Assembly (NCBI RefSeq): GCF_051014685.1
Contig: NW_027478418.1
Location: 1,550,001 to 1,614,000, forward strand
Length of the DNA: 64,000 bases
Direction: 5' to 3'
Source: Ptiloglossa arizonensis
Taxonomy: Eukaryota > Arthropoda > Insecta > Hymenoptera > Colletidae
Below, one piece after another: positions 11,783-25,105 of the stretch (position 1 is its first letter; each line of letters starts with the position of its first letter). Under the pieces are notes generated by a model that had not been told where the DNA came from, searched no databases, and worked only from the letters and a program-made list of their open reading frames with translations. A program made the translations under genes and the position numbers.

Positions 11783-13247
11783 ATTGACGAACTCGACAAA
11801 TTCCTGTTGCATCTGAAAGTAGAAACTCGCCCGATTACAACGGTATGTGTATTTTTCCCCTAGGCCATTGTAGTTATTGGTTTCGAGTATCAGACATGCG
11901 AAAATTTTGGTGGTTTCTCAACCATTCCTTAACTTCAAACTCCCATATCTCGTGAACGGATTGACGAACTCGAGAAATTCCTGTTGCATCTGAAAGTAGA
12001 AACTCGCCCGATTACAACGGTATTTGTATTTTTCCCCTAGGCCTTTGTAGTTATTGGTTTCGGGAATCAGACTTGCGAAAATTTTGATGGTTTCTCAACC
12101 ATTCCTTAACTTCAAACTCCCACATCTCGCGAACGAATTAACGAACTCGACAAATTCCTGTTGCATCTGAAAGTAGAAACTCGCCCGATTACAACGGTAT
12201 GTGTATTTTTCCCTTAGGCCTTTGTAGTTATTGGTTTCGGGAATCAGACTTGCGAAAAATTTGATGGTTGCTCAACCATTCCTTAACTTCAAACTCCCAT
12301 ATCTCGCGAACGAATTGACGAACTCGAGAATTTCTTGTTGCATCAGAAAGGAGAAACTCGCCCGATTACAGCGGTATGTGTATTTTTGCCCTAGGCCATA
12401 GTAGTTATTGGTTTCGAGTATCAGACTTGCGAAAATTTTGATGGTTTCTCAACCATTCCTTAACTTCAAACTCCCATATCTCGCGAACGGATTGACGAAC
12501 ACGGGAAATTCCTTTTGCATCGGAAAGCTGAAACTCGCCCGATATCAACGGTATGTGTACTTTTCCCTTAGGCCATTCCAGTTATTTGTTTCGAGTATCA
12601 GACATGCGAAAATTTTGATGGTTTCTCAACCATTCCTTAACTTCAAACACCCATATCTCGCGAACGGATTGACGAACACGAGAAATTCCTATTTCATCTG
12701 AAAGCAGAAACTCGCCCGATTTCAACGGTATGTGTACTTATCCCCTAGGCCTAAGTAGTTATTGGTTTCGGGAATCAGAGGTGCGAAAATGTCGATGGTT
12801 TCTCAACCATTCCTTAACATCAAACTCCCATATCTCGCGAACGGATTGACGAACTCGAGAAATTCCTATTACATCTGACGCAGAAATTCGCCCGATTACA
12901 ATGGTGTGTGTACTTTTCGCCTAGGCCATTCCAGTTATTGGTTTCGAGTATCAGACCAGCGAAAATTTTGATGGTTTCTCAACCATTCCTTAACTTCAAA
13001 CTCCCATGTCTCGCGAACGGATTGACGAACTCGAGAAATTCCTGTTGCATCTGAAAGTAGAAACTCGCCCGATTACAACGGTATGTGTATTTTTCCCCTA
13101 GGCCTTTGTAGTTATTGGTTTCGGGAATCAGACTTGCGAAAAATTTGATGGTTGCTCAACCATTCCTTAACTTCAAACTCCCACATCTCGCGAACGAATT
13201 GACGAACTCGAGAAATTCTTGTTGCATCTGAAAGCAGAAACTCGCCC

Positions 13248-13720
13248 GATATCAACGGTATGTGTACTTTTCCCTTAGGCCATTCCAGTTATTTGATTCG
13301 AGTATCAGATCAGCGAAAATTTTTGTGGTTTCTCAACCATTCCTTAATTTCAAACTCCCATATCTCGCGAACGGATTGACGAACTCGAGAAATTCCTGTT
13401 GCATCTGAAAGTAGAAACTCGCCCCATTACAATGTGTGTGTACTTTTCCCCTAGGCCATTCCAGTTATTGGTTTCGAGTATTAAATCAGCGAAAATTTTG
13501 GTGGTTTCTCAACCATTCCTTAACTTCAAACTCCCATATCTCGCGAACGGATTGACGAACTCGAGAAAGTCCTGTTGCATCTGAAAGAAGAAACCCGCCC
13601 GATTACAGCGGTGTGTGTATTTTGCCCCTAGGCCATTGTAGTTATTGGTTTCGATTACCAGACATGCGAAAATTTTGATGGTTTATCAACCATTCCTTAA
13701 CTTCAAAATGCCATATCACG
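13248..13720. repeat. Three-monomer cassette, copy 3 of 4
   Basis: Third occurrence, 1945 bases after the second (11 x 177 minus 2). After TTTATCAACCATTCC it runs into a different continuation, CAAAATGCCATATCACGCG, shared only with copy 4. This places a recombination joint just after the cassette. Confidence 0.85.
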
Positions 13721-16254
13721 CGAACGGATTGACAAACTCGAGAAAATGCTATTGCATCTGAAAGCAGAAACTCGCCCGATTACAACGGTATGTGTATTTT
13801 TGCCCTAGACCATTGTAGTTATTGGTTTCGAGTATCAGCCTTGCGAAAATTTTGATGGTTTCTCAACCATTCCTTAACTTCAAACTCCCATATCTCGCAA
13901 ACGGATCGACGAACACGAGAAATTCCTATTGCTTCGGAAAGCTGAAACTCGCCCGATATCAACGGTATGTGTACTTTTCCCTTAGGCCATTCCAGTTATT
14001 TGTTTCGAGTATCAGATCAGCGAAAATTTTTGTGGTATCTCAACCATACCTTAACTTCAAACTCCCATATCTCGCGAACGGATTGACGAACACGGGAAAT
14101 TCCTTTTGCATCGGAAAGCTGAAACTCGCCCGATATCAACGGTATGTGTACTTTTCCCTTAGGCCATTCCAGTTATTTGTTTCGAGTATCAGATCAGCGA
14201 AAATTTTTGTGGTTTCTCAACCATTCCTTAACTTCAAACTCCCATATCTCGCGAACGGATTGACGAACTCGAGAAATTCCTGCTGCATCTGAAAGTAGAA
14301 ACTCGCCCGATTACTGCGGTATGTGTATTTTTCCCCTAGGCCTTTGTAGTTATTGGTTTCGAGTATCAGACTTGCGAAAATTTTGATGGTTTCTCAACCA
14401 TTCCTTAACTTCAAACTCCCATATCTGGCGAACGGATTGACGAACACGGGAAATTCCTTTTGCATCGGAAAGCTGAAACTCGCCCGATATCAACGGTATG
14501 TGTACTTTTCCCTTAGGCCATTCCAGTTATTTGTTTCGAGTATCAGATCAGCGAAAATTTTGATGGTCTCTCAACCATTCCTTAACTTCAAACACCCATA
14601 TATCGGGAACGGATTGACGAACTCGAGAAAATCCTCTTTCATCTGAAAGTAGAAACTCGCCCGATTACAACGGTATGTGTATTTTTCCCCTAGGCCATTG
14701 TAGTTATTGGTTTCGATTATCAGACATGCGAAAATTTTGATGGTTTCTGAACCGTTCCTTAACTTCAAACTCCCATATCTCGCGAACGGATTGAAGAACT
14801 CGATAAATTCCTGTTGCATCTGAAAGTAGAAACTCGCCCGATTACAACGGTATGTGTATTCTTCCCCTAGGCCTATGTAGTTATTGGTTTCGGGAATCAG
14901 ACTTGCGAAAATTGTGATGGTTGCTCAACCATTCCTTAACTTCAAACTCCCATATCTCGCGAACGAATTGACGAACTCGAGAATTTCTTGTTGCATCAGA
15001 AAGGAGAAACTCGCCCGATTACAGCGGTATGTGTATTTTTGCCCTAGGCCATAGTAGTTATTGGTTTCGAGTATCAGACTTGCGAAAATTTTGATGGTTT
15101 CTCAACCATTCCTTAACTTCAAACTCCCATATCTCGCGAACGGATTGACGAACACGGGAAATTCCTTTTGCATCGGAAAGCTGAAACTCGCCCGATATCA
15201 ACGGTATGTGTACTTTTCCCTTAGGCCATTCCAGTTATTTGTTTCGAGTATCAGACATGCGAAAATTTTGATGGTTTCTCAACCATTCCTTAACTTCAAA
15301 CACCCATATCTCGCGAACGGATTGACGAACACGAGAAATTCCTATTTCATCTGAAAGCAGAAACTCGCCCGATTTCAACGGTGTGTGTACTTATCCCCTA
15401 GGCCTTTGTAGTTATTGGTTTCGGGAATCAGAGGTGCGAAAATGTCGATGGTTTCTCAACCATTCCTTAACATCAAACTCCCATATCTCGCGAACGGATT
15501 GACGAACTCGAGAAATTCCTATTACATCTGACGCAGAAATTCGCCCGATTACAATGGTGTGTGTACTTTTCGCCTAGGCCATTCCAGTTATTGGTTTCGA
15601 GTATCAGACCAGCGAAAATTTTGATGGTTTCTCAACCATTCCTTAACTTCAAACTCCCATATCTCGCGAACGGATTGACGAACTCGAGAAAGTCCTGTTG
15701 CATCTGAAAGAAGAAACCCGCCCGATTACAGCGGTGTGTGTATTTTGCCCCTAGGCCATTGTAGTTATTGGTTTCGATTACCAGACATGCGAAAATTTTG
15801 ATGGTTTCTGAACCGTTCCTTAACTTCAAACTCCCATGTCTCGCGAACGGATTGACGAACTCGAGAAATTCCTGTTGCATCTGAAAGTAGAAACTCGCCC
15901 GATTACAACGGTATTTGTATTTTTCCCCTAGGCCTTTGTAGTTATTGGTTTCGGGAATCAGACTTGCGAAAATTTTGATGGTTTCTCAACCATTCCTTAA
16001 CTTCAAACTCCCACATCTCGCGAACGAATTGACGAACTCGACAAATTCCTGTTGCATCTGAAAGTAGAAACTCGCCCGATTACAACGGTATGTGTATTTT
16101 TCCCCTAGGCCTTTGTAGTTATTGGTTTCGGGAATCAGACTTGCGAAAAATTTGATGGTTGCTCAACCATTCCTTAACTTCAAACTCCCACATCTCGCGA
16201 ACGAATTGACGAACTCGAGAAATTCTTGTTGCATCTGAAAGCAGAAACTCGCCC

Positions 16255-16727
16255 GATATCAACGGTATGTGTACTTTTCCCTTAGGCCATTCCAGTTATT
16301 TGATTCGAGTATCAGATCAGCGAAAATTTTTGTGGTTTCTCAACCATTCCTTAATTTCAAACTCCCATATCTCGCGAACGGATTGACGAACTCGAGAAAT
16401 TCCTGTTGCATCTGAAAGTAGAAACTCGCCCCATTACAATGTGTGTGTACTTTTCCCCTAGGCCATTCCAGTTATTGGTTTCGAGTATTAAATCAGCGAA
16501 AATTTTGGTGGTTTCTCAACCATTCCTTAACTTCAAACTCCCATATCTCGCGAACGGATTGACGAACTCGAGAAAGTCCTGTTGCATCTGAAAGAAGAAA
16601 CCCGCCCGATTACAGCGGTGTGTGTATTTTGCCCCTAGGCCATTGTAGTTATTGGTTTCGATTACCAGACATGCGAAAATTTTGATGGTTTATCAACCAT
16701 TCCTTAACTTCAAAATGCCATATCACG
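16255..16727. repeat. Three-monomer cassette, copy 4 of 4
   Basis: Fourth occurrence, 3007 bases after the third (17 x 177 minus 2), with the same downstream CAAAATGCCATATCACGCG. Homology with the copy-3 region runs from roughly 13042/16049 to 13800/16807. Confidence 0.85.
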
Positions 16728-17784
16728 CGAACGGATTGACAAACTCGAGAAAATGCTATTGCATCTGAAAGCAGAAACTCGCCCGATTACAACGGTATGT
16801 GTATTTTTGCCGTAGGCCATAGTAGTTATTGGTTTCGGGAATCAGACTTGCGAAAATTTTGATGGTTTCTCAACCATTCCTTAACTTCAAACTCCCACAT
16901 CTCGCGAACGGATTGACGAACTCGAGAAATTCCTGTTGCATCTGAAAGTAGAATCTCGCCCCATTACAATGGTGTGTGTACTTTTCCCCTAGGCCATTTC
17001 AGTTATTGGTTTCGAGTATCAGACCAGTGAAATTTTTGATGGTTTCTCAACCATTCCTTAACTTCAAACTCCCATATCTCGCGAACGGATTGACGAACTC
17101 GAGAAATTCCTCTTTCATCTGAAAGTAGAAACTCGCCCGATTACAAAGGTATGTGTATTTTTCCCCTAGGCCTTTGTAGTTATTGGTTTCGGGAGTCAGA
17201 CTTGCGAAAATTGTGATGGTAGCTCAACCATACCTTAACTTCAAACTCCCATATCTCGCGAACGCATTGACGAACTCGAGAAATTCCTGTTGCATCTGAA
17301 AGTAGAAACTCGCTCGATTACAACGGTATGTGTATTTTTTCCCCTCGGCCTTTGTAGTTGTTGGTTTCGTGTATCAGACTTACGAAAATTTTGATGGTTT
17401 CTCAACCATTCCTTAACTTCAATCTCCCACATCTCGCGAACGAATTGACGAACTCGAGAAATTCCTGTTGCATGTGAAAGCAGAAACTCGCCCGATTACA
17501 ACGGTATGTGTACTTTTCCCCTAGGCCATAGTAGTGCTTGGTTTCGAGTATCAGACTTGCGAAAATTTTGATGGTTGCTCAACCATTCCTTAACTTCAAA
17601 CTCCCATATCTCGCGAACAGATTGACGAACACGAGAAATTCCTGTTGCATCTGAAAGTAGAAACTCGCCCGATTTCAACGGTATGTGTACTTTTCCCCTA
17701 GGCCATTCCAGTTATTGGTTTCGAGTATCAGATCAGCCAAAATTTTGATAGTTGCTCAAACATTCCTTAACTTCAAACTCCCAT

Positions 17785-20035
17785 ATCTCGCGAACGAATT
17801 GACGAACTCGAGAAATTCCTGTTGCATGTGAAAGCAGAAACTCGCCCGATTACAACGGTATGTGTATTTTTGCCCTAGGCCGTAGTAGTTATTGGTTTCG
17901 AGTATCAGACTTGCGAAAATTTTGATGTTTTCTCAAGCGTTCCTTAACTTCAAACTCCCATATCTCGCGAACGGATTGACGAACACGAGAAATTCCTATT
18001 GCATCTGAAAGCAAAAACTCGCCCGATATCAACGGTATGTGTACTTTTCCCCTAGGCCTTTGCAGTTATTGGTTTCGGGAATCAGAGTTGCGAAAATTTT
18101 GATGGATTCTCAAGCGTTCCTTAACTTCAAACTCCCATATCTCGCGAACGGATTGACGAACTCGAGAAATTCCTGTTTCATCTGAAAGTAGAGACTCGCC
18201 GGATTACAACGGTATGTGTATTTTTCCCCTAGGCCATTGTAGTTATTGGTTTCGAGTATCAGACATGCGAAAATTTTGATGGTTTCTCAACCATTCCTTA
18301 ACTTCAAACTCCCATATCTCGCGAACGGATTGACGAACACGAGAAATTCCTATTGCATCTGAAAGCAGAAACTCGCCCGATTTCAACGGTATGTGTACTT
18401 TTCCCTTAGGCCATTGCAGTTATTGGTTTCGAGTATCAGATCAGCGAAAATTTTGGTGGTTTCTCAACCATTCCTTAACTTCAAACTCCCATATCACGCG
18501 AACGGATTTACGAACTCGAGAAATTCCTATTGCATCTGAAAGCAGAAACTCGCCCGATTACAAGGGTATGTGTATTTTTGCCCTAGGCCATAGTAGTTAT
18601 TGGTTTCGAGTATCAGACTTGCGAAAATTTTGATGGTTTCTCAACCATTCCTTAACTTCAAACACCCATACCTCGCGAACGGATTGACGAACTCGAAATA
18701 TTCCTGTTGCATCTGAAAGTAGAAACTCGACCCATTACAATGGTGTGTGTACTTTTCTGCTAGACCATTCCAGTTATTGGTTTCGAGTATCAGACAAGCG
18801 AAAATATTGATGGTTTCTCAACCATTCCTTAACTTCAAACTCCCATATCACGCGAACGGATTGACGAACTCGAGAAATTCCTGTTGCATCTGAAAGTAGA
18901 ATCTCGCCCCATTACAATGGTGTGTGTACTTTTCCCCTAGGCCATTTCAGTTGTTGGTTTCGAGTATCAGACCAGTGAAATTTTTGATGGTTTCTCAACC
19001 ATTCCTTAACTTCAAACTCCCATATCTCGCGAACGGATTGACGAACTCGAGAAATTCCTGTTGCATCTGAAAGTAGAAACTCGCTCGATTACAACGGTAT
19101 GTGTATTTTTTCCCCTCGGCCTTTGTAGTTGTTGGTTTCGTGTATCAGACTTACGAAAATTTTGATGGTTTCTCAACCATTCCTTAACTTCAATCTCCCA
19201 CATCTCGCGAACGAATTGACGAACTCGAGAAATTCCTGTTGCATGTGAAAGCAGAAACTCGCCCGATTACAACGGTATGTGTATTTTTGCCCTAGGCCGT
19301 AGTAGTTATTGGTTTCGAGTATCAGACTTGCGAAAATTTTGATGTTTTCTCAAGCGTTCCTTAACTTCAAACTCCCATATCTCGCGAACGGATTGACGAA
19401 CACGAGAAATTCCTATTGCATCTGAAAGCAAAAACTCGCCCGATATCAACGGTATGTGTACTTTTCCCCTAGGCCTTTGCAGTTATTGGTTTCGGGAATC
19501 AGAGTTGCGAAAATTTTGATGGATTCTCAAGCGTTCCTTAACTTCAAACTCCCATATCTCGCGAACGGATTGACGAACTCGAGAAATTCCTGTTTCATCT
19601 GAAAGTAGAGACTCGCCGGATTACAACGGTATGTGTATTTTTCCCCTAGGCCATTGTAGTTATTGGTTTCGAGTATCAGACATGCGAAAATTTTGATGGT
19701 TTCTCAACCATTCCTTAACTTCAAACTCCCATATCTCGCGAACGGATTGACGAACACGAGAAATTCCTATTGCATCTGAAAGCAGAAACTCGCCCGATTT
19801 CAACGGTATGTGTACTTTTCCCTTAGGCCATTGCAGTTATTGGTTTCGAGTATCAGATCAGCGAAAATTTTGGTGGTTTCTCAACCATTCCTTAACTTCA
19901 AACTCCCATATCACGCGAACGGATTTACGAACTCGAGAAATTCCTATTGCATCTGAAAGCAGAAACTCGCCCGATTACAAGGGTATGTGTATTTTTGCCC
20001 TAGGCCATAGTAGTTATTGGTTTCGAGTATCAGAC
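17785..20035. repeat. 8-monomer duplication (1417 bp offset), identical 834-bp ends
   Basis: Bases 17785-18618 match 19202-20035 at offset 1417 (8 x 177 plus 1), with no difference found. The extra base comes from the T-run monomer reading ATTTTTTCCCCTCGGCC near 19105. Shared markers are GGCCGTAGTAG, TTTGATGTTTTCTC, GCAAAAACTCGCCC, GATGGATTCTC and GGATTTACGAAC. A third, slightly diverged copy lies at about 22919-23752. Confidence 0.9.
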
Positions 20036-22918
20036 ATGCGAAAATTTTGATGGTTTCTCAACCATTCCTGAACTTCAAACTCCCATACCTCGCGAACGGA
20101 TTGACGAACACGAGAAACTCCTATTGCATCTGAAAGCAGAAACTCGCCGGATTACAACGGTATGTGTATTTTTCCCCTAGGTCTTTGTAGTTATTGGTTT
20201 CGGGAATCAGACTTGCGAAAATTTTGATGGTTTCTCAACCATTCCTTAACTTCAAACTCCCACATCTCGCGAACGGATTGACGAACGCGAGAAATTCCTG
20301 TTGCATCTGAAAGTAGAAACTCGCCCGATTACAATAGTGTGTGTACTTTTCCCCTAGGCCATAGCAGTTGTTGGTTGCGAGTATCAGACATGCAAAAATT
20401 TTGATGGTTTCTCAACCATTCCTTAACATCAAAATCCCATATCTCGCTAACGGATTGACGAACTCGAGAAATTCCTGTTGCTTCTGAAAGTAGAAACTCG
20501 CCCGATTACAATGGTGTGTGTACCTTTCCCCTAGGCTATTCCAGTTATTGGTTTCGAGTATCAGACCAGCGAAAATTTTGATGGTTTCTCAACCATTCCT
20601 TAACTTCAAACTCCCACATCTCGCGAACGAATTGACGAACTCGAGAAATTCCTGTTGCATGTGAAAGCAGAAACTCGCCCGATTACAACGGTATGTGTAC
20701 TTTTCCCCTAGGCCATAGTAGTGCTTGGTTTCGAGTATCAGACTTGCGAAAATTTTGATGGTTGCTCAACCATTCCTTAACTTCAAACTCCCATATCTCG
20801 CTAACGGATTGACGAACTCGAGAAATTCCTGTTGCTTCTGAAAGTAGAAACACGCCCGATTACAATGGTGTGTGTACCTTTCCCCTAGGCTATTCCAGTT
20901 ATTGGTTTCGAGTATCAGACCAGCGAAAATTTTGATGGTTTCTCAACCATTCCTTAACTTCAAACTCCCATATCTCGCGAACGAATTGACGAACTCGAGA
21001 AATTCTTGTTGCATCTGAAAGCAGAATCTCGCCCGATTACAGCGGTATGTGTATTTTTGCCCTAGGCCATAGTAGTTATTGGTTTCGAGTATCAGACTTG
21101 CGAAAATTTTGATGGTTTCTCAACCATTCCTTAACTTCAAACACCCATACCTCGCGAACGGATTGACGAACTCGAAATATTCCTGTTGCATCTGAAAGTA
21201 GAAACTCGCCCAATTACAATGGTGTGTGTACTTTTCTCCTAGACCATTCCAGTTATTGGTTTCGAGTATCAGACAAGCGAAAATATTGATGGTTTCTCAA
21301 CCATTCCTTAACTTCAAACTCCCATATCACGCGAACGGATTGACGAACTCGGGAAATTCCTATTGCATCTGAAAGCAGAAACTCGCCTGATTACAAGTGC
21401 ATGGGTATTTTTGCCCTAGGCCATAGTAGTTATTGGTTTCGAGTATCAGACATGCGAAAATTTTGATGGTTCCTCAACCATTCCTTAACTTCAATCTCCC
21501 ATATCTCGCGAACGGATTGACGAACACGAGAAATTCCTATTGCATCTGAAAGCAGAAACTCGCCCGATTTCAACGGTATGTGTACTTTTCCCCTAGGCCT
21601 TTGTAGTTATTGGTTTCGGGAATCAGAGTTTCGAAAAATTTGACGGTTTCTCAACCATTCCTTAACATCAAACTCCCATATCACGCGAACGGATTGACGA
21701 ACTCGAGAAATTCCTGTTGCATCTGAAAGTAGAAACTCGCCCGATTACAATGGTGTGTGTACTTTTCCCCTAGGCTATTCCAGTTATTGGTTTCGAGTAT
21801 CAGACCAGCGAAAATTTTGATGGTTTCTCAACCATTCCTTAACTTCAAACTCCCACATCTCGCCAACGAATTGACGAACACGAGAAATTCCTGTTGCATG
21901 TGAAAGCAGAATCTCGCCCGATTACAACGGTATGTGTATTTTTGCCCTAGGCAATAGTAGTTATTGGTTTGGAGTATCAGACTTGCGAAAATTTTGATGG
22001 TTGCTCAACCATTCCTTAACTTCATACTCCCATATCTCGCGAACGGGTTGACGAACTCGAGAAATTCCTGTTGCATCTGAAAGCAGAAACTCGCCCCATT
22101 ACAATGGTGTGTGTACTTTTCCCCTAGGCCACTCCAGTTATTTGTTTCGAGTATCAGACCAGTGAAATTTTTGATGGTTTCTCAACCATTCCTTAACTTC
22201 AAACTCCCATATCTCGCGAACGGATTGACGAACTCGGGAAATTCCTATTGCATCTGAAAGCAGAATCTCGCCCGATTACAGCGGTATGTGTATTTTTGCC
22301 CTAGGCCATAGTACTTATTGGTTTCGAGTATCAGACCAGCGAAAATTTTGATGGTTTCTCAACCATTCCTTAACTTCAAACTCCCACATCTCGCGAACGA
22401 ATTGACGAACTCGAGAAATTCCTGTTGCATGTGAAAGCAGAAACTCGCCCGATTACAACGGTATGTGTACTTTTCCCCTAGGCCATTTCAGTTATTGGTT
22501 TCGAGTATCAGACCAGTGAAATTTTTGATGGTTTCTCAACCATTCCTTAACTTCAAACTCCCATTTCTCGCGAACGGATTGACGAACTCGAGAAATTCCT
22601 CTTTCATCTGAAAGTAGAAACTCGCCCGATTACAACGGTATGTGTATTTTTCCCCTAGGCCTTTGTAGTTATTGGTTTCGGGAGTCAGACTTGCGAAAAT
22701 TGTGATGGTAGCTCAACCATACCTTAACTTCAAACTCCCATATCTCGCGAACGCATTGACGAACTCGAGAAATTCCTGTTGCATCTGAAAGTAGAAACTC
22801 GCTCGATTACAACGGTATGTGTATTTTTTCCCCTCGGCCTTTGTAGTTATTGGTTTCGTGTATCAGACTTACGAAAATTTTGATGGTTTCTCAACCATTC
22901 CTTAACTTCAATCTCCCA
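20036..22918. repeat. Heterogeneous satellite domain
   Basis: Units of mixed subtype. Markers include CCCCTAGGTCTTTG, AATAGTGTGTGTAC and GGTTGCGAGTATCAGACATG near 20180-20400, which recur at 23.9-24.1 and 24.8-25.0 kb. TTTTCTCCTAGACCATTCC near 21235 lacks the CCTAGG site. The part from about 21590 to 22480 has a diverged partner at 38580-39470. Confidence 0.85.
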
Positions 22919-23752
22919 CATCTCGCGAACGAATTGACGAACTCGAGAAATTCCTGTTGCATGTGAAAGCAGAAACTCGCCCGATTACAACGGTATGTGT
23001 ATTTTTGCCCTAGGCCGTAGTAGTTATTGGTTTCGAGTATCAGACTTGCGAAAATTTTGATGTTTTCTCAAGCGTTCCTTAACTTCAAACTCCCATATCT
23101 CGCGAACGGATTGACGAACACGAGAAATTTCTATTGCATCTGAAAGCAAAAACTCGCCCGATATCAACGGTATGTGTACTTTTCCCCTAGGCCTTTGCAG
23201 TTATTGGTATCGGGAATCAGAGTTGCGAAAATTTTGATGGATTCTCAAGCGTTCCTTAACTTCAAACTCCCATATCTCGCGAACGGATTGACGAACTCGA
23301 GAAATTCCTGTTTCATCTGAAAGTAGAGACTCGCCGGATTACAACGGTATGTGTATTTTTCCCCTAGGCCATTGTAGTTATTGGTTTCGAGTATCAGACA
23401 TTCGAAAATTTTGATGGTTTCTAAACCATTCCTTAACTTCAAACTCCCATATCTCGCGAACGGATTGACGAACACGAGAAATTCCTATTGCATCTGAAAG
23501 CAGAAACTCGCCCGATTTCAACGGTATGTGTACTTTTCCCTTAGGCCATTGCAGTTATTGGTTTCGAGTATCAGATCAGCGAAAATTTTGGTGGTTTCTC
23601 AACCATTCCTTAACTTCAAACTCCCATATCACGCGAACGGATTTACGAACTCGAGAAATTCCTATTGCATCTGAAAGCAGAAACTCGCCCGATTACAAGG
23701 GTATGTGTATTTTTGCCCTAGGCCATAGTAGTTATTGGTTTCGAGTATCAGA
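22919..23752. repeat. Third copy of the 17.8/19.2-kb block
   Basis: Matches 19202-20035 at offset 3717 (21 x 177). I noticed four substitutions: GAAATTTCTATT for GAAATTCCTATT, GGTATCGGG for GGTTTCGGG, CATTCGAAA for CATGCGAAA, and CTAAACC for CTCAACC. The homology also extends upstream into the CCCCTCGGCC monomer near 22826. Confidence 0.85.
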
Positions 23753-25105
23753 CATGCGAAAATTTTGATGGTTTCTCAGCCATTCCTGAACTTCAAACTC
23801 CCATACCTCGCGAACGGATTGACGAACACGAGAAACTCCTATTGCATCTGAAAGCAGAAACTCGCCGGATTACAACGGTATGTGTATTTTTCCCCTAGGT
23901 CTTTGTAGTTATTGGTTTCGGGAATCAGACTTGCGAAAATTTTGATGGTTTCTCAACCATTCCTTAACTTCAAACTCCCACATCTCGCGAACGGATTGAC
24001 GAACGCGAGAAATTCCTGTTGCATCTGAAAGTAGAAACTCGCCCGATTACAATAGTGTGTGTACTTTTCCCCTAGGCCATAGTAGTTGTTGGTTGCGAGT
24101 ATCAGACATGCAAAAATTTTGATGGTTTCTCAACCATTCCTTAACATCAAAGTCCCATATCTCGCGAACGGATTGACGAACTCGAGAAATTCCTGTTGCT
24201 TCTGAAAGTAGAAACTCGCCGGATTACAACGGTATGTGTATTTTTCCCCTAGGCCATTGTAGTTATTGGTTTCGAGTATCAGACATGCGAAAATTTTGAT
24301 GGTTTCTAAACCATTCCTTAACTTCAAACTCCCATATCTCGCGAACGGATTGACGAACACGAGAAATTCCTATTGCATCTGAAAGCAGAAACTCGCCCGA
24401 TTTCAACGGTATGTGTACTTTTCCCTTAGGCCATTGCAGTTATTGGTTTCGAGTATCAGATCAGCGAAAATTTTGGTGGTTTCTCAACCATTCCTTAACT
24501 TCAAACTCCCATATCACGCGAACGGATTTACGAACTCGAGAAATTCCTATTGCATCTGAAAGCAGAAACTCGCCCGATTACAAGGGTATGTGTATTTTTG
24601 CCCTAGGCCATAGTAGTTATTGGTTTCGAGTATCAGACATGCGAAAATTTTGATGGTTTCTCAGCCATTCCTGAACTTCAAACTCCCATACCTCGCGAAC
24701 GGATTGACGAACACGAGAAACTCCTATTGCATCTGAAAGCAGAAACTCGCCGGATTACAACGGTATGTGTATTTTTCCCCTAGGTCTTTGTAGTTATTGG
24801 TTTCGGGAATCAGACTTGCGAAAATTTTGATGGTTTCTCAACCATTCCTTAACTTCAAACTCCCACATCTCGCGAACGGATTGACGAACGCGAGAAATTC
24901 CTGTTGCATCTGAAAGTAGAAACTCGCCCGATTACAATAGTGTGTGTACTTTTCCCCTAGGCCATAGTAGTTGTTGGTTGCGAGTATCAGACATGCAAAA
25001 ATTTTGATGGTTTCTCAACCATTCCTTAACATCAAAGTCCCATATCTCGCGAACGGATTGACGAACTCGAGAAATTCCTGTTGCTTCTGAAAGTAGAAAC
25101 TCGCC
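23329..25105. repeat. Tandem duplication of a 5-monomer block (885 bp), one difference
   Basis: Bases 23329-24220 match 24214-25105 at offset 885 (5 x 177). The only substitution I found is 23402 (T) versus 24287 (G). Shared markers are CTCAGCCATTCCTGAAC, CCTAGGTCTTTG, GTTGGTTGCGAG and CATGCAAAAATTTTG. Confidence 0.92.

Larger units (their letters stand above)
7850..12139. repeat. Tandem duplication of a 12-monomer block (2122 bp), identical copies
   Basis: Bases 7850-10017 match 9972-12139 at offset 2122, with no difference found over 2168 bases. The length is 12 x 177 minus 2. It is explained by two one-base-short monomers, CATCTGACGCAG and ACAATGTGTGTGTAC. Both copies inherit the substitutions that distinguish the second 7-mer copy, so this event followed the 7-mer duplication. 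This gives a relative age order within the array. Confidence 0.93.
12140..17784. repeat. Mosaic satellite domain with dispersed block copies
   Basis: This stretch reshuffles pieces found elsewhere. Roughly 12263-13009 resembles 14916-15662 at offset 2653 (15 x 177 minus 2), with a few differences. About 13822-14300 resembles 4740-4900 and 6365-6690. The cassette at 13248 and 16255 is also here. From about 17160 the units change to another subtype set, including CCCCTCGGCC near 17340. There is no gene or foreign insert. Confidence 0.85.
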
